Part shown: positions 11,974 through 25,715 of the stretch, one piece after another
How the letters are laid out: the number at the start of each line of letters is the position of its first letter
Numbering within the stretch: the stretch's first letter is position 1
Origin: Stratiolaelaps scimitus
Lineage: Eukaryota; Arthropoda; Arachnida; Mesostigmata; Laelapidae
Reading direction: 5' to 3'
NCBI GenBank assembly: GCA_019614645.1
Contig: JABWDB010000047.1
Span: 744,001-808,000 of the forward strand
DNA: 64,000 nucleotides
Position numbers and translations under genes: made by a program
Notes under the pieces: generated by a model
What the model was told of the DNA's origin: nothing
Seen by the model: only the letters and a program-made list of their open reading frames with translations
The model's database searches: none

Positions 11974-14642
11974 CTTTCCGCACCCCACGAGAATGCTAAA
12001 TCATAGAGGACGCAAACGAAGAAAACTCCGTTGGAAACAATTGGGACCAATGAGTCCGTTGGTCGCGACACACCCAGCTAATGCCTCTGGAAGCTTAGTA
12101 TGGACGTGGATATGCACTGAATTGTTAAATCAAACCTACAATTAAGAACAAAACAAATTCGTACACTATAATAATAATAATAATGATGATGATGACAATA
12201 CTGGCGACTAAATCGAGCAGAAATATTTTCCCGAGTTACATAGCTCAGAAATGCGAATCATAATGTGGCCATACGTACAAATCATTTACGTGTCAGTGAT
12301 TTGAATGGCGTTACGTACTGTTATTGACCATTTGTAATTAACAAAATGTTTCGTTCTTTTCTTTTTGGAAATGCGAATAATATTGCTATTGATGGTTGAC
12401 TTAGTTCGTTTTATTTCGACCTGTAGCTGTTGCTGGGGATGCTTTTGCCTCCTCTTGAGTTGATATCTGCGCTGCAGTAACCTCAAAAGTACAAACCGCG
12501 AAGCCATACCGAGTATTCCCATTAGCCACATGTAATAAATCTTTTCTTTCGCCATTCGAGTCGTCCCATTCTAGTGCTGTGCAAATTCTACTGCTTACTC
12601 GAGGTCAGCCAGCTGTCAAGTAGAAAGTCAAAATATTTCTTGCGCTTGGGGGCTGCTTCATCACACAGGAGTGAAGTTAAATTAAATGTTAAATGCAACT
12701 GTGGCCAATTTGTCTTGTGGACATATTTCGTCATAGCACTGTGTAAGCGCTGCGACCATCTCTGCTAGTATAGTATCTGGCATTGTGTTTTCGGGCGGGT
12801 CCCAGAGTCTACTCCGATTTCTGCTCTAAAATTTTGCCTAGGAGAATTTGTCGCAAAATCTCAAAAAGAGAGAAATACGGTTCACTCCTGATATTCGGTA
12901 CATATCTTGTAAAAGGCATCCTGATATCGGCAATACGAGGCAGTGGGGTTGAGGACGCATCAAACACATTGACCTTTTCCACATCAATATTAACCGGATG
13001 ATACACTGGGAGACACGTCTCAAACGGCCGACTGCGAGCTTCAACGAACAGGTATTGAATAGCAATATCCACGAATTCAATCTGACCTCACTGATCATAA
13101 GCACAATATGTCTCCGCGTTCCGCGGGATGGTCAGTACAAATGCAAGCACATTCGAATGCTGTCGACATTGACATTTGATATTAGCAAATGCCATATGAT
13201 GGTGAACAATACACCACTGGTGGAAAGGCCGGCCCTTCACGACGGCAAAAAGTTACGTGCAAATAATTGCTCTGTTGCAGCTGTGAATGTTTGTGTGCAA
13301 ACTGTAGCTCACAGGGTTGCTACGGATTTTCAACCCACCTTTGTTTGGCTTTCAATCTGCGACGAAATTCAGTGACAAACTACGTAGGCTGGCCCCCGTT
13401 CAAATTCGAACGCACGTGTGCTGATTGTTGTCGGTGCGATGCGGCTGTCGCCGGGAGGAACGAACAGGCCGGCCAGCACAGATCGGCCGGCTGCGACGTT
13501 GCACATTTTCGTGGGAACTCCAAATATCCGTTGATATTTTATCCATCCTAAGGAAAATTCGGTCTATGTGCACTCTGCGATGTCTATGGCACAAACTATA
13601 GCCACCGTAGCTGCTCGACGTAAACGGGACGAGCGAACGATAACTGTGAGGGATTTTTGTTGCGCGCGGTTTCTACGAATAATCTATCATCAGCTGTCCG
13701 GGTAACCGTCGATTTGTGTGATTATTGGTGTGCGCATCTGCTCGAAAGGTGGACGCCCGAACTCTCGCGCGTGATGAGACTCGGTGTCACTTGCACGGCG
13801 CGGCACAAACTCGTCGAGCTGTTCGTTGTTCGTTTACAGCTGCACATTGACCCTTCTGTAGTACGCCCGGACTTGTCTCATGAAGCGAGCCGGGGTTAGG
13901 TGACGTCTTTCAGCGGTAACCACTGGGTCGAGTTGTGCCAATGACAGTTGTGCTAGCTGTGCGAGAGAGCAATCACCGATTGTTGTGTCAGCTCGTAAAT
14001 CGCCTTTAGGCAGAGGCCGGAAAGCAGCTTTGGAAAGCAGCCTACACTCACCTGGACCTGGACAGTTAGCCTTTGATTCCAATGTTGCTGACCTTCTAAC
14101 CTCTAGGGGAAGCGTCAAACGGCAATGTCCTCAGTGGCTATTTGTGCGGACATACGAATTAGGCAAGACATTTTCATTGATCATTGATTTGGTCGATGGG
14201 ACGAAACATCGGATGGACTCGTGTCTTCGTTTGGTGATGGACGAACCTTCCCGAACCTCTTTTTGGCGATGTGCTGCTGAAGTGACCACTGGAGCAACCC
14301 TCGCGAAGCTCAACTCACCCTTTACCCGTCTGGAACCCGAACGACGAGGTTTCACTGTGTGTTCCCAAATAAGTTGACGTCTGTGTACGCTTTCTTGCCG
14401 CGTTATGCTCACCCCGATGTTATAAAGTCTAGTCAACTACAGATATCACGACAGAGACAGCTAATGTTCTGCTGATAAGTTCCTAGTTTTAACTAAGTTA
14501 CAGTTACATTTAATATACGCATTTAGCTAGAAATTACTACTGAGTAGATTTTGTGATATATCACCTTAATATAATAATAATCACCTTAACAGTAATAATA
14601 ACAGTTGTGGGTATTCAATGGCATGAAAGTACATGAGCAACG
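11974..14642. other. Region between the divergent AAMP and SepSecS genes
   Basis: It should hold the promoters and 5' untranslated regions of both flanking genes. No TATA box is convincing. GC content is higher than in the later non-coding parts, especially 13.3-14.4 kb, and ORFs overlap on both strands there (13985-14377 + and 14131-14436 -), which is more typical of CpG-rich regulatory sequence than of exons. A 90-codon - strand ORF at 12555-12286 is treated in the findings. Confidence 0.5.
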
Positions 14643-16136
14643 ATGAATCCTGCTAGTTTCGAATCTTTGAGCGGTCGCCAATTGAGGGCGAACTATGCCT
14701 CGCAGGCGCAGCAGGCACTTTCTATGCACAGCGCTCGAATTAATCTCCTGTTGGAGCAGGGCCGATGTCCAGACGTTGGTTGGGACGATGCTACCATCGA
14801 ATTGTTCCTTCAGAACCTTGCGCTCATGGACAGTAACAACTTTCCTGGATGCACTCAGCTGGGCGAACGTGAAGCCCGCTTTGCGTCCGAGCTCGTTCGA
14901 CGACGACACTTCAGGATGGGACACGGCATCGGCCGCTCCGGTGATATTCAGGAGCAACAGCCGAAGGCAGCAGGCTCAACGCTGATGAACCGTCTAACCA
15001 ATTCAATGCTTCTGCACATTTTGCAAGCTTCTGGAGCTCCGAGTACCAGAGGGTGCTTCGTGGTGCCTACTGCAACGGGTATGGCGTTAGTCCTCTGTCT
15101 TCTTGCGTTTCGAGCAAAAAAACCTAATGCCAAATATGTTGTGTGGCCGCGAATCGATCAGAAAACGTGCTTCAAATGCATTATCACCGCTGGATTTCAG
15201 CCCATCGTCATCGAAGAGCTACTCGTCGGCAACGAGCTAAGAACGAACATTGAAGAGATGCGCAGGCAGATCGAAGAAGCGGGACCTGATAATATTCTTT
15301 GTGTTCTTTCCACGACATCCTGCTTTGCTCCGCGATCTCCCGACGACCTCGTCAGTATAGCTGACCTTTGCAAGGAGTTCAATCTGGTGCACCTGGTCAA
15401 CAATGCGTACGGGGTACAATCGACAAAATGCATGTCGCGGTTGGAGCAAGCCTACAAGCACGGCCGGCTCGACGCATACGTGCAGAGTACGGACAAAAAC
15501 TTTATGGTGCCAGTGGGCGGGGCCGTAATTGCCGGCTTTGATTCGCAGCTGATCGAAGACGTGGCTAAAACGTATCCAGGCAGGGGATCGGGATCTCCCA
15601 CGATGGATCTCTTCATCACACTGTTATCGATGGGTGTTAAAGGCTATCGTGCGGTGTGCAAACAACGTAAAGGCACCTTCTACTACCTTGCCGAACGTCT
15701 CGAAGGTCTGGCTGAGGCCAGCAATCAGATGGTGCTGAAGGCCACGTCGAACGACATCTCGATCGGGCTCACACTGAATGGCCTCGAAGACGTCACTGGA
15801 GTGAGCGCCATTGGATCCATGCTGTTCACCCGATTTGTGTTTGGCACACGGGCGATCGACCCCGACACCGTGAAGGAGATCGAGAAGCGCCAGTTCATCG
15901 GCTGGGGATCTCATTGCAACGAGTACCCTCACAACTATCTGACGGCGGCGGTTAGCGTTGGGACGACAATGGAGGATGTTGACACGTTCGTTGACAAACT
16001 CGCAAAGATTCTGGCCAAGAGTAAAAAATCGATTGAGGGCACGGTTCTCGTTCTCGGTAAACACGATAGGCCAAGAAGGATATCGATCCACCGAACTGTT
16101 TCCTGCTCAGGTGCTGACGAACCAAAAACGGCGTAA
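14643..16136 (+). CDS. SEPSECS: O-phosphoseryl-tRNA(Sec) selenium transferase (SepSecS), single exon
   Basis: A 497-residue protein encoded without introns (human 501). The enzyme is a PLP-dependent homotetramer that converts Sep-tRNA(Sec) plus selenophosphate to Sec-tRNA(Sec), the last step of selenocysteine synthesis. Landmarks in order are MDSNNFPG near residue 60, HGIGRSGDI, PKAAGS, FVVPTATGMAL, VWPRIDQKTCFK, LSTTSCFAPR, NNAYGVQSTKCM, then STDKNFMVPVGG containing the Schiff-base lysine at residue 285 (codon 15495-15497; human Lys284), YPGRGSGSPTMD, and IGSMLFTR. The chosen ATG has A at -3, and its MNPASF start resembles the human N-terminus. The last 30 or so residues after KILAKSKK do not resemble other members. 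The frame is open to the stop at 16134-16136, but a weak donor (GTAAAC near 16057) leaves open a spliced C-terminus. No break or missing key residue is seen. Confidence 0.97.
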   Translation: MNPASFESLSGRQLRANYASQAQQALSMHSARINLLLEQGRCPDVGWDDATIELFLQNLALMDSNNFPGCTQLGEREARFASELVRRRHFRMGHGIGRSGDIQEQQPKAAGSTLMNRLTNSMLLHILQASGAPSTRGCFVVPTATGMALVLCLLAFRAKKPNAKYVVWPRIDQKTCFKCIITAGFQPIVIEELLVGNELRTNIEEMRRQIEEAGPDNILCVLSTTSCFAPRSPDDLVSIADLCKEFNLVHLVNNAYGVQSTKCMSRLEQAYKHGRLDAYVQSTDKNFMVPVGGAVIAGFDSQLIEDVAKTYPGRGSGSPTMDLFITLLSMGVKGYRAVCKQRKGTFYYLAERLEGLAEASNQMVLKATSNDISIGLTLNGLEDVTGVSAIGSMLFTRFVFGTRAIDPDTVKEIEKRQFIGWGSHCNEYPHNYLTAAVSVGTTMEDVDTFVDKLAKILAKSKKSIEGTVLVLGKHDRPRRISIHRTVSCSGADEPKTA

Positions 16137-19100
16137 TGCCATAAGCTGGAAATTTCTGGCAAGCTGTAATGTTCCTGTCGGATATATTGGGTGGCATACG
16201 TCCACGTTGACTGGCCCGTGATACTTGTGTACACGAATGATCATATATAAGCTGTTCATGCACCAGCAGTGGGCATATCAGAAAAGGGAACATCTAGGCC
16301 ACATTAAGAATCATTATGTGAGACCATATGAAACGGTGCAGATCAAAATATATTTGATACTATATAATTTCAAGTCAGATAGAACGATCGCCATTGTCTT
16401 GCGATCGTGTAAATATATACGGATAGAATATACGGGTCGATGAGGAGGACGTTTCGGTGAACTACTGCTTTCGAAGAGAGTGCTATCTCGTCTCGTGACG
16501 GAACACTCGAATGGCTGTCTTTTGTGTTCATTTTGCCCTTTTTTTTAGCATTGTATTTCCTTTTCTTTGGACTCCGTTGCAGAAGACATTGTGATGGTGT
16601 TGCTGTCTACTGTGAATATGTTCGCGTTTTTAACGATACAAAAATACACTGCGTGTGAGTGTGTGAATTCATTTGAGAGTAGTAGATTCATTTGCAGTGG
16701 TATTTAGTGCTTTATTTTCAAATTGATTTCGAAATCGCTTTGAGGTCAAGCAACGTCAATCTTGGTACTTATGTTCATTTTGGAGTAAACAAATTCGTCG
16801 AAGGTTTTACAGCGACCGTGTATTCCTTTTTGAGTACACACATTTTGTCCTAACCCGTTTTGTCACTCAGACATCATTAAATTAAAGGCACGCGAAAAGG
16901 CTCTAAAATAACAGGCCCAGTTTTGGTCAACAGGGCTGAACCCCACAATTCGTTTGTCAGTACAGGCGTCAGTAAAAACCCTATAGCCAAAAAAAAATAA
17001 ACCTTTTTACTTGAAACAAAAGAAACACTGCCTAGCGACACTATATCAAGGATCTTAGTCATCTGTATAATTGGATTGCTATCTAAATAAACAACGACAC
17101 CCTGGCTTGTGTTTATGTTGTTGTTTGTTATGGATATTGCGACATGATACGCTTCCAGAATTTCCTCGACCTCGAGGAATTTCTTTAATGAAATCTAAGT
17201 TGGTCATATTATAAAGTCCACCTGGAAGTGCATAGTACAACAGGATACAACACAGTACAATAATGCTATGTAATAGCGGAAGTGAGAGTTCATCGTCTTA
17301 GATATTCTATAAGGACATATGGAGGAAGGTGTTTTTAGATGTATTACACAGTGAGCGGGTACAATTGTCGCCCACTTTTATGATTGAATAAAGATTATAT
17401 ACAAATGAAAGAAAAAAATTATATAATAATAAACTTCCCGTTCATGTTAAATTCGGATTTTTGCTGTTTTCGAGATTAACTTCACATGAAATAGTTCATT
17501 TACGATTATATGAAACGTCTTATCATATATCTATACAAGTTATCCATACCATAAGAGAATCCAGCCTAGCTCCTTAGATCCAAGGGTTTCTAACATTTCC
17601 AACATTAAAGCCAACCGTTTGTACCACGAGGGTTAACTGTTTAAATAGAGTCTGATATAGAGTCTTCTGATGGTTCTCGTAGACGAAGCTCTTTTCGGCG
17701 AAGCGAGTCCGGTCTAAAATGGCAGGATGAAGGGTCCGGATCCACCCGGTGTCTCGTATACTAATGCACTAATCATGAAGTTGCCTTCGACAGCGTTGTA
17801 TTTCGTGCTAGCTTGTTTTTCTCTGCTTGATGGCCACTGTAACCTAAATACGATTGTAATTCTATTTTTGTTGTGTTTTCGATTAACATCATTCAGGCTG
17901 ATTTGACCTACTGTGTTCATCCATTAGTCGATCGCTTCGTCAGCTTCGATTGAAACATTCGATACTTATACTTCGATTGTCGTTTCCTCACAAAAACTGC
18001 CAATATATAGAGATAAATTGGGATGCGTTCTCAAGAAAAACACTGTACCGAAATTTGTGTTGCTCGCATTGAGCACAAACTTATTGTGAATATAAAATTA
18101 GAGGTATTTTAATCAAGTTGTGGATAAAGTGTGCTCAAGTGGTAAATCGGGTTGCCATATCACTTCCTCTGGGTACCTTTTAGCAACAATACAGTGAGGT
18201 TCGCCTTATGTACACTCAGTGAGGTTCAGTTTAGCATATTCATAGAACGAGCTTAATAAGCCAAGAGAAGAAATATATATTTTTTGCATCTTCTTTAAGT
18301 AAAGTTAGCAAAGTACCTCTCATGCCAGTTCGATTACATATATTTTCACAAGTTATTGAACATTGTGCGAGTGTTCCTTTTCAAAAACAAGACACAAGAC
18401 AACTGGGATTGGTGTGTCGCCTCGAGAAATCCAACTACTGAAATTCCTGAAAATATATTCTACCAATATTCATCTGATATTTACGCATCTATATATATAT
18501 ATATACTTTTTTTATTGTCTCTAATGAAATTATCTTAGATGCTTCCACTATCGACAGTACATTTTGCCCACTAAAAATCTAAAACGCTAAGTGTGTGGTT
18601 CTTACTAACGTCACTTAAATCACACAACGTGAACAACGTCGAAGTGAGATACGTACGCTTAAATTACGTTGGCACCAACTATATAATCGTAAAACAAGGC
18701 AAATTATGTGGATTACGTATATCACGTATTATCACAAAGTACATCCTTCCACCCGCTTGCCTATAGGCGCCTGCGTGCTACATATGTATTCGATGTATAT
18801 GCCCTCAATGTGATGATGCTTTGTCGTCCTTTATCTCGAGCCGCCATTCTCCGACACGAAGCGTTCTCCAATTATGCAGTGGTAGCCAGAGGTGTTTCAT
18901 TACGATATGCATAAATCTCTATGCATTATTATTATTATTATTACTATTGTAATTCTACTATAGCTACTATACAAATTCAATGAAAACACGGCAACATTTC
19001 ATTTTTATTATCATTGTTATTTTTAATAGATAAGTTTGTTTCTTTAATTACAGTTGCAGCTCTTACTCCATTATTTCTCTGTCCCCTCTCCTCCATCTTC

Positions 19101-19544
19101 CTGCTCTTCCTCGATTTCTTCATCATCATCATCTCTCTCAATCAATCGCTCGTCCAGTTTGTCTTCACCGGTAGTAGCTCATTCCAACCATTTCGAGCTA
19201 TTCGGCTCCCTTTACGGCGATTCACCGTTTGCGGGTGTCGCCATTTTTTTTACCTTCGACTGCATTCGCCTTCGGGTGTCTCCATTCATTCGCCCGCTCG
19301 GTTTCGCACATTTACACGCTTCTATATATGTTTTTTTCTCTCTCTCGCTCCTGTTATATCACACGTACTCGTTCTAAATCTCAATTGACGTTGTTTTTTT
19401 TCAGTCTCATTTACACGTTCGCGTCTCGCCTTTTTTCAGTTATCATCCGTGTTTTCATCGCATGCATCCGTCACTCGGCCACGCACCCCCCCATTCTGCT
19501 GTTCCTATTTCGCCTTCTGCGGATTCTGGTCATCATTAATTCAT

Positions 19545-19590
19545 ATTATTATTATTATTATTATTATTATTGTTGTTATTATTGTTGTTG
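19545..19590. repeat. (TTA)n/(TTG)n trinucleotide microsatellite
   Basis: A run of TTA/ATT units passes into interleaved TTG units on the + strand. Confidence 0.85.
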
Positions 19591-19681
19591 CTCGTTCTCT
19601 TCACATTTTTCTCACTTACACTTTATCCTTGCGTTCGTCCTAAGTCATTATTCTCTTCTACCTGGTGACTCTTTCTTCAAC

Positions 19682-19738
<57 letters not shown>
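19682..19738. repeat. (TA)n microsatellite, interrupted
   Basis: About 57 bp of alternating A and T with single C and G interruptions (tacata, tatgta) placed nearly symmetrically, so the tract is an imperfect palindrome. Confidence 0.9.
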
Positions 19739-20441
19739 GCTAAAGCGCCTTCGCTATTGTCTTCGGCTTATGTGAACTTATCGTCGACATCCTCCCGTCA
19801 TTACGATCTTCCTGGTCGTCGCCATGACTACTATTACTATTACTAGTATTATTATTATTACTATTCTACCTGTTTTCATAATTATTCGTCATCATTATCA
19901 TTATTTTCCACATGCACGTAACTCTTATTAGCATTGACAGCATCTGCATCATTATTGTTAACGGTATTAGTAGCATCCTGATAATCAGCATCGTCAGCCA
20001 CATAATTATTGTAATTGTCCCCGTTTTTGAACGGCCACCTCATTTTTCTTCTTCAATCGGTTCCGTTCAACGAAGTCTCCATTCATTCTTCAAGCTTCAT
20101 TGGCTTCCACTTCATCACCTTCATCTGCTCCTGTTCAACTGATGACGAATGCTGATGACTAAGTTGTGGCATATTATGTTTATTCGTCAGTATCGTTTGC
20201 TCTATCCGGTCATCGGTATCGCTTCCTACCTGCCACTCTTCCTTGTATATTTTCCTTCGCGTTGGTCTCTGAAGTGTTTTTTTTTTCTTGCTCATCTTCG
20301 ATCCCTTCATTCGTTACCATAGGCATCGATCGTGTTCCACCTGTTGATTTTCACCATTGGTTTCGTTCCTACGATAGCCTCGTACCATATACCATTTTCA
20401 GAGAGATAATCCTTGTCCTCGCCCGAGCGAACACTTTCAAT

Positions 20442-20480
20442 GGTTGTTGTTGTTGTTGTTGTTGCGGTTGTTGTTGTGGT
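20442..20480. repeat. (TTG)n microsatellite
   Basis: TTG units on the + strand with one C interruption. Confidence 0.85.
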
Positions 20481-20777
20481 TTTACAGTGCCATCACTCAA
20501 TGTGTAGGAGTATTAATGGGAACTTGTGGGACGACAGAGGAAAGGCCGAGGGTGGCAGGGATCAATAGACAACATTTTTTCCACATTTAGTCATCATCAC
20601 CATTAACATGATTATCGTTATCATGATCACCACCATCAGCAGGAGTATATGCTATTATCTATTAATCACTAGCATCGGCATCGTAACGTAACGGTGTGTG
20701 ATCGTAACGCAGTATCCAACATCATTATTCTCCCGGCTCTTCTCTACTCCATTGCAACGTGTTGCATAAGAACAACG

Positions 20778-20778
<1 letters not shown>

Positions 20779-20862
<84 letters not shown>
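20779..20862. repeat. (TA)n microsatellite, about 84 bp
   Basis: Alternating A/T broken by one G near 20797 and one AA step near 20838. It is the longest dinucleotide block in the window. Confidence 0.9.
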
Positions 20863-23800
20863 CTAAATGTCGATCTAATTATTGTTATTTGTTTATCGTT
20901 TAATATCTATTTTGCTTCGGTCAATCACTGCTTCCGTAGCGTTGTTGCTAACTACGTCTGTTCTGTACCAACATCTCTCCCGTCCCTCTACCCGTCAACT
21001 CCACCTCTCTGCTGTTGTTCTCGTCAACTGGTCGTTCTGCTTTTCTCTTGCCGCGTCTATTAATAATAATAATAATTGCAAATTGCGTTTTGCTCGCTCT
21101 CCTCGTTTCCCTCAATCTAAATCACTGATGAATAGTGATGCCGCCGTTTCTGACGCCGATTTTATGATCTATACATAAACTTCTTAAGTATATAGATAGA
21201 TCTAGATTCATGGATAGATAGATGCGGGTATCGGAGGGTGGACGCCACGACAGCCATCTTACCTTAGCAACAATTCAGCAAGTCACTCGTTGATGTGTCG
21301 CTGCGGTGTTCGCATTCTGTTGTTGTTTTTTGTTGTTGTTGTTGTTGTGGTAGAAGCTATTGCTATTGTTGTTGTTGTCGTCGATATTTTGGCCAACGCC
21401 AGCTCTCTGTGTGCAATAATCACCCCCTTCGGGGTCTAAATTACGCACAATTAGTACCTCAATTTTATTGCGCTACTCGTATTCGGCACTTTTGCTTGCC
21501 ACTGCCCGTTCGTCATAGCCACGGTCATTCACGGTGGCCATTGCTTTACAATATTTATTCATGTCATTGTCAGTTTCTATGCGTTGGTTGAATAATGCAA
21601 ATAACTGTGATAATAATAATAATGAGTCATATGAGTTCGTCTGTGTTGAGACTACACACATTCATATCGTACTCACGAATATATAAATATATATATATAT
21701 ATATATCGAGAGAGTGAGAGAATCGGTATGGGTAACAGATATTTTCTTGTTTTGGGCAGAAACTGACACGAATCTAGGAATCAGTCTTGTACGGGCATTT
21801 CAACGGAATGAATATGACAACATATGCTGTCGTGTCGATGGGAGGGATGTCGCCATCATGTGTTGATCTCGAACAATAGCTGTGCCCGGTTAATCAGCGG
21901 TAGCAGCAGAGTCAATATAGGGCGTCTTCGCTATCACACAGCAGGCGGCAGGTACATTTGACGTTCGCATTGCTGCCAAATCCATATTCCGTTTCGACAG
22001 AGATTCTAAACATTCTGCATTACCGCGCATTGGGTAAATAAAAGCGATCTTTTATTGCTAAGTGATGGTAGTCTCAGGGGGCGATAAGAAAGTGTGAATT
22101 GTCTTCTGCGGCGCCGTTCACTCGTCTTGATCAGACAGGTGCCGTTAAAAATGGTTGTTTCAGTGCCGAGTTACATGCGTCGCGGGATATGCCGGTATAA
22201 TGGGGATGGAACAGGAAGCGACATTGATGCTACCGCAACGAAGTATTACCCTTCGAGGTAACAACAAGCCCGATGCCAAAGGGGGCTTACTTACAGCAAA
22301 GAGGAGCATTCTTAGTGAGTGCCATCATCAGTCAACGATGACAGAGAGTAGGACCGACGCTGGCAGGCCAATCGACAGCGTGGCGTAAGCTTGTGAGCAA
22401 GTTCGGCAATGCTCAAGGGAGCTCGACCAGGTTAACGGAAGCTATGAGTGCAAGAACAACCCGGTAGCCGATAGCGGTTGCAGGGGCTCACCTGTCGAGC
22501 GACCCCGATGTCTGTCGGGTGAGGAGAGACCGGCCTTGAACGAACAGGCAGTAAATTCGAACGGACATTAACAACAATCCCTCAAACAGTTGATTTTGGG
22601 GCCGCATCTACTGCCGATGGGACGCGTTCGAGAGTACGAGTGTTTCGTAAATAAGCGACATGCATGTCTTGGTCGGAGTCCTGCGGGGTCCCTTCAGATT
22701 GAGTCCACAGCAAAGTGAATAGTCGTAATGAGAGAGAAAGAGAGAGAGAGAGAGATAATTGGATGTGGCAGTTTCGAGGGAGAAAGTCGCCTCAATTATA
22801 GGGTTTATTGTAGGGCTAGATACTTTACAGCATACCGCCGAAGTCTTGGCTCATAGGAGATTGTAGTTGAGATTGCTCAAATATAGCACCTTAGTCTGTT
22901 CGATATGCTTTTCGTCGGGCAGGACAGCAATTACGCGTACATGGATTTACGCGTACAGCAATACACGTACATGACATTCTCTCATCCGATTAATTAACTA
23001 ATAGACAGATTGACAGAGGTTCACTGTTTATTTTTGACATGTCGGTTCGTTTCGCCTAATTTGTTTAGAATGCCCTTTACGCAGTTGGGCAACGGCATTC
23101 ATTTATAATCAACGTTCACATGCTGTATGCTTCATTGAATGATTTTCGTTCAATGGAGACAAAGTCAGAATCAGGATGAGCCTGTACCTAGATCACTAGA
23201 GTTAGGTATTTATGCAATCCTAACGAAATCTCGGTAGACATAGATACAATGATCGCATGCGAAGGTACCAGTAAACCTGAATCCTGCACGGGATTTCGAG
23301 AGGGCTCTGTGAACAACAGAGTCGGCCTATGAATCTATCATGATGAGGTTTATGGCTGCTAGTGGCTCCTTTTAATATTAGTATGGGGGATACCTGGCCG
23401 GGTGAGGAAGGTACGTTAGCAACAGGTCAACGGTTTTGACTGAGTAGCTATGAAAGTTGCTGCAGTAGGTTGAATCAGTAGGCATGCCTTCTGAGTGACG
23501 TGGATGCTATCGCTGAGTTTCGCCGAGTTCATTGAGTGGGGACGATGGCCTGGATCGGCCGCGATGAGCCCACCTCTATGTTAGCTGCTTGAAAGATGCA
23601 CCCTTCACAACCTTGCACTTCATTTGGTCAACAGTGTGGGGCCAACAGCACATAGCCCATATACAGCTTGAAGGTCACTGGCTCATCGACATCAAGAGCA
23701 ATTGTGAGCCGGCATGTTTTCCCTATGTTATCCCCTGAGGCCCTTAGGGGACGCATGTCAACGCTGTTAGGTCCGTTGTGCCGAACTGTATTTATATCAT

Positions 23801-24759
23801 TGGCGCATACAAGTCCGCACTCTCGCCTACGAAAGAAGAATCGCATCAGAGGTTGGAGGCCATCGAACCGGCAAAGGACTATGAGACAGCGCATTTTAAG
23901 AGGGTCCCAGTTACAGGGCAGGTTCCTCAGATCCTGTGACAGGAATGTTTGCCCCCTATGTTTACGGTGTATATATATATATATATATATGGGCCACGTT
24001 CTTATATAGGGCAAGTCCAGCTATCTCTGTTTCAAATCACTACCATCTGTGAGATAAATAAGTGACTGTCATCAATTTGCTCAATGAAACGAGGCCGGAG
24101 GTTATTCATTCATCGAAGTTAAACAGAGCCGTCTTGGTGCGAGGAGCAGTTTTTAGTTTCGCCATCTTGTGTCTCAGAACTATTTCCTATTGACAACAAT
24201 TAACTGACGGCTGTCGCTGAAGAGGGTACGCTATTCTTCCGTCTCATTAGCTTCCTGCGGTCGAGACTTTTTCACATTATCATTAATTGCTCATTTATCG
24301 TCAGCATTCCCTCTCTATGTAGAATTGCAGTATCTGATAGCGCAGCACCAACTGGCCAAGCGACACCGGTTTTCCTACGAGACGTTTTCTGCACAGATTA
24401 TTATCATTACGTATACAGGTCAGTATGATATTGGGTGTGTTCCGATATAGTAGCACAGTGTCAAGCTGATGAAGCAGGAGCTTTTCTTCACTCTAGCGAA
24501 AACCGTTTATTAAGGAGAATACTTGTCACGATTACTGTGGTTCTATATTGTTACCATTATTACTGTCAAGTGTCTCCTCAATTCATTGTGTTGGATACAC
24601 GCACATGAACGGTGCTGCTTAGCTAGACATTGCTGATTTGCAGATCGTCGCCATGTCTAGGGAGGCGGTCAGGGAGATATCAGCCAAAATGGGCCGCACA
24701 TGTTTCATCACTACTCTGGAAGCCCCGGAGAATTATAAAGGTCCCTCCTTTACTTATCG

Positions 24760-24762
<3 letters not shown>

Positions 24763-24824
<62 letters not shown>
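24763..24824. repeat. (AT)31 perfect microsatellite
   Basis: An uninterrupted 62-bp run, the longest perfect dinucleotide array seen here. Confidence 0.95.
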
Positions 24825-24828
<4 letters not shown>

Positions 24829-25626
24829 TACGAGTACATTTTGCAACAGGCACCTCTATTACCCGCTGCGATCTCTCTTGTTGTGATAGTTCGTCTTTTC
24901 CGAGAGTGTGTCTTGTTCAGATGATCGTGTATTATGCGATCAGAGGCTCGTCGCCGGATTCGCCTTGGACTCGTTACAATTGTTGTCGATCGAGGTAACA
25001 ACGATGAATCGAACGAACGAGTGATCTGTTATGTAATCGGTGCTGTTCAATGTCACGAAATCTCCACGATATTTTCCTTTTAAATGGTTGTGTTACCAGT
25101 CCTCCGATCTTCCTCGGTTGCGTTGTCTTGGGACGATGCAGTATTCGCCTATACGTCCTTCCTTTATCTGCCGTCTCTTTGGACTCAGTCAACAGTTGAT
25201 AGGCGGCGTGCGTCACAAACAGGGTCGCCTAAAAAGGCCACAAGAGGTGTTCCGTCTGCTGCTCGGCTTGTTGCTCTTGCCGCTCATCTCGACAGTGTTA
25301 TGATCGATCGTATATTTCGTTAGTATCGCTAGTTAGGCCGTCGTATGATGAATCTTGCTATTGGCATTGTCTTGTCATTGTCCCTATCAGCAGGTTCTTC
25401 TCGGAATATAAGCAGCGCAACGGTCGAGAGGGCTGGCCATCGCAAAATCATGTGTGAGCTCCTTTGCGACATTCGGGCCACCGCAATGAGGAGCGACAAC
25501 AGCTAAACAGCCTCATCATGTCGCTGCAGTTATGACGTACTTATCCTGTTAACGAGTGATTTTGTCTCGGCGACATATCGATAAGCTGCTCCAATGAACT
25601 ATGAATTAGTGGATTCAATTAAACAA

Positions 25627-25715
25627 TGCAATAATAATGATAATAATAATAACAATTACAATAGTAATAATAATAACAATTATAATAGTAATAATAATAA
25701 TAGTAATAATAATAA
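25627..25715. repeat. AAT-rich array with a 24-bp higher-order unit
   Basis: AAT units are punctuated by AACAATTAYAATAGT. The compound unit of about 24 bp is present twice almost perfectly and then decays into AAT/AGT triplets. Confidence 0.75.

Noticed and set aside
13985..14436. Possible exon upstream of SepSecS
   Set aside because: Both strands are open and SepSecS is complete without it. It is more likely promoter or 5' untranslated sequence.
15624..16091. 155-codon - strand ORF
   Set aside because: It is the antisense shadow of the SepSecS coding sequence, whose homology is unambiguous.
19229..19846. 205-codon + strand ORF
   Set aside because: It is made of TTA, TTG and TA repeats giving Tyr, Cys and Ile runs, with no domain or splice structure.
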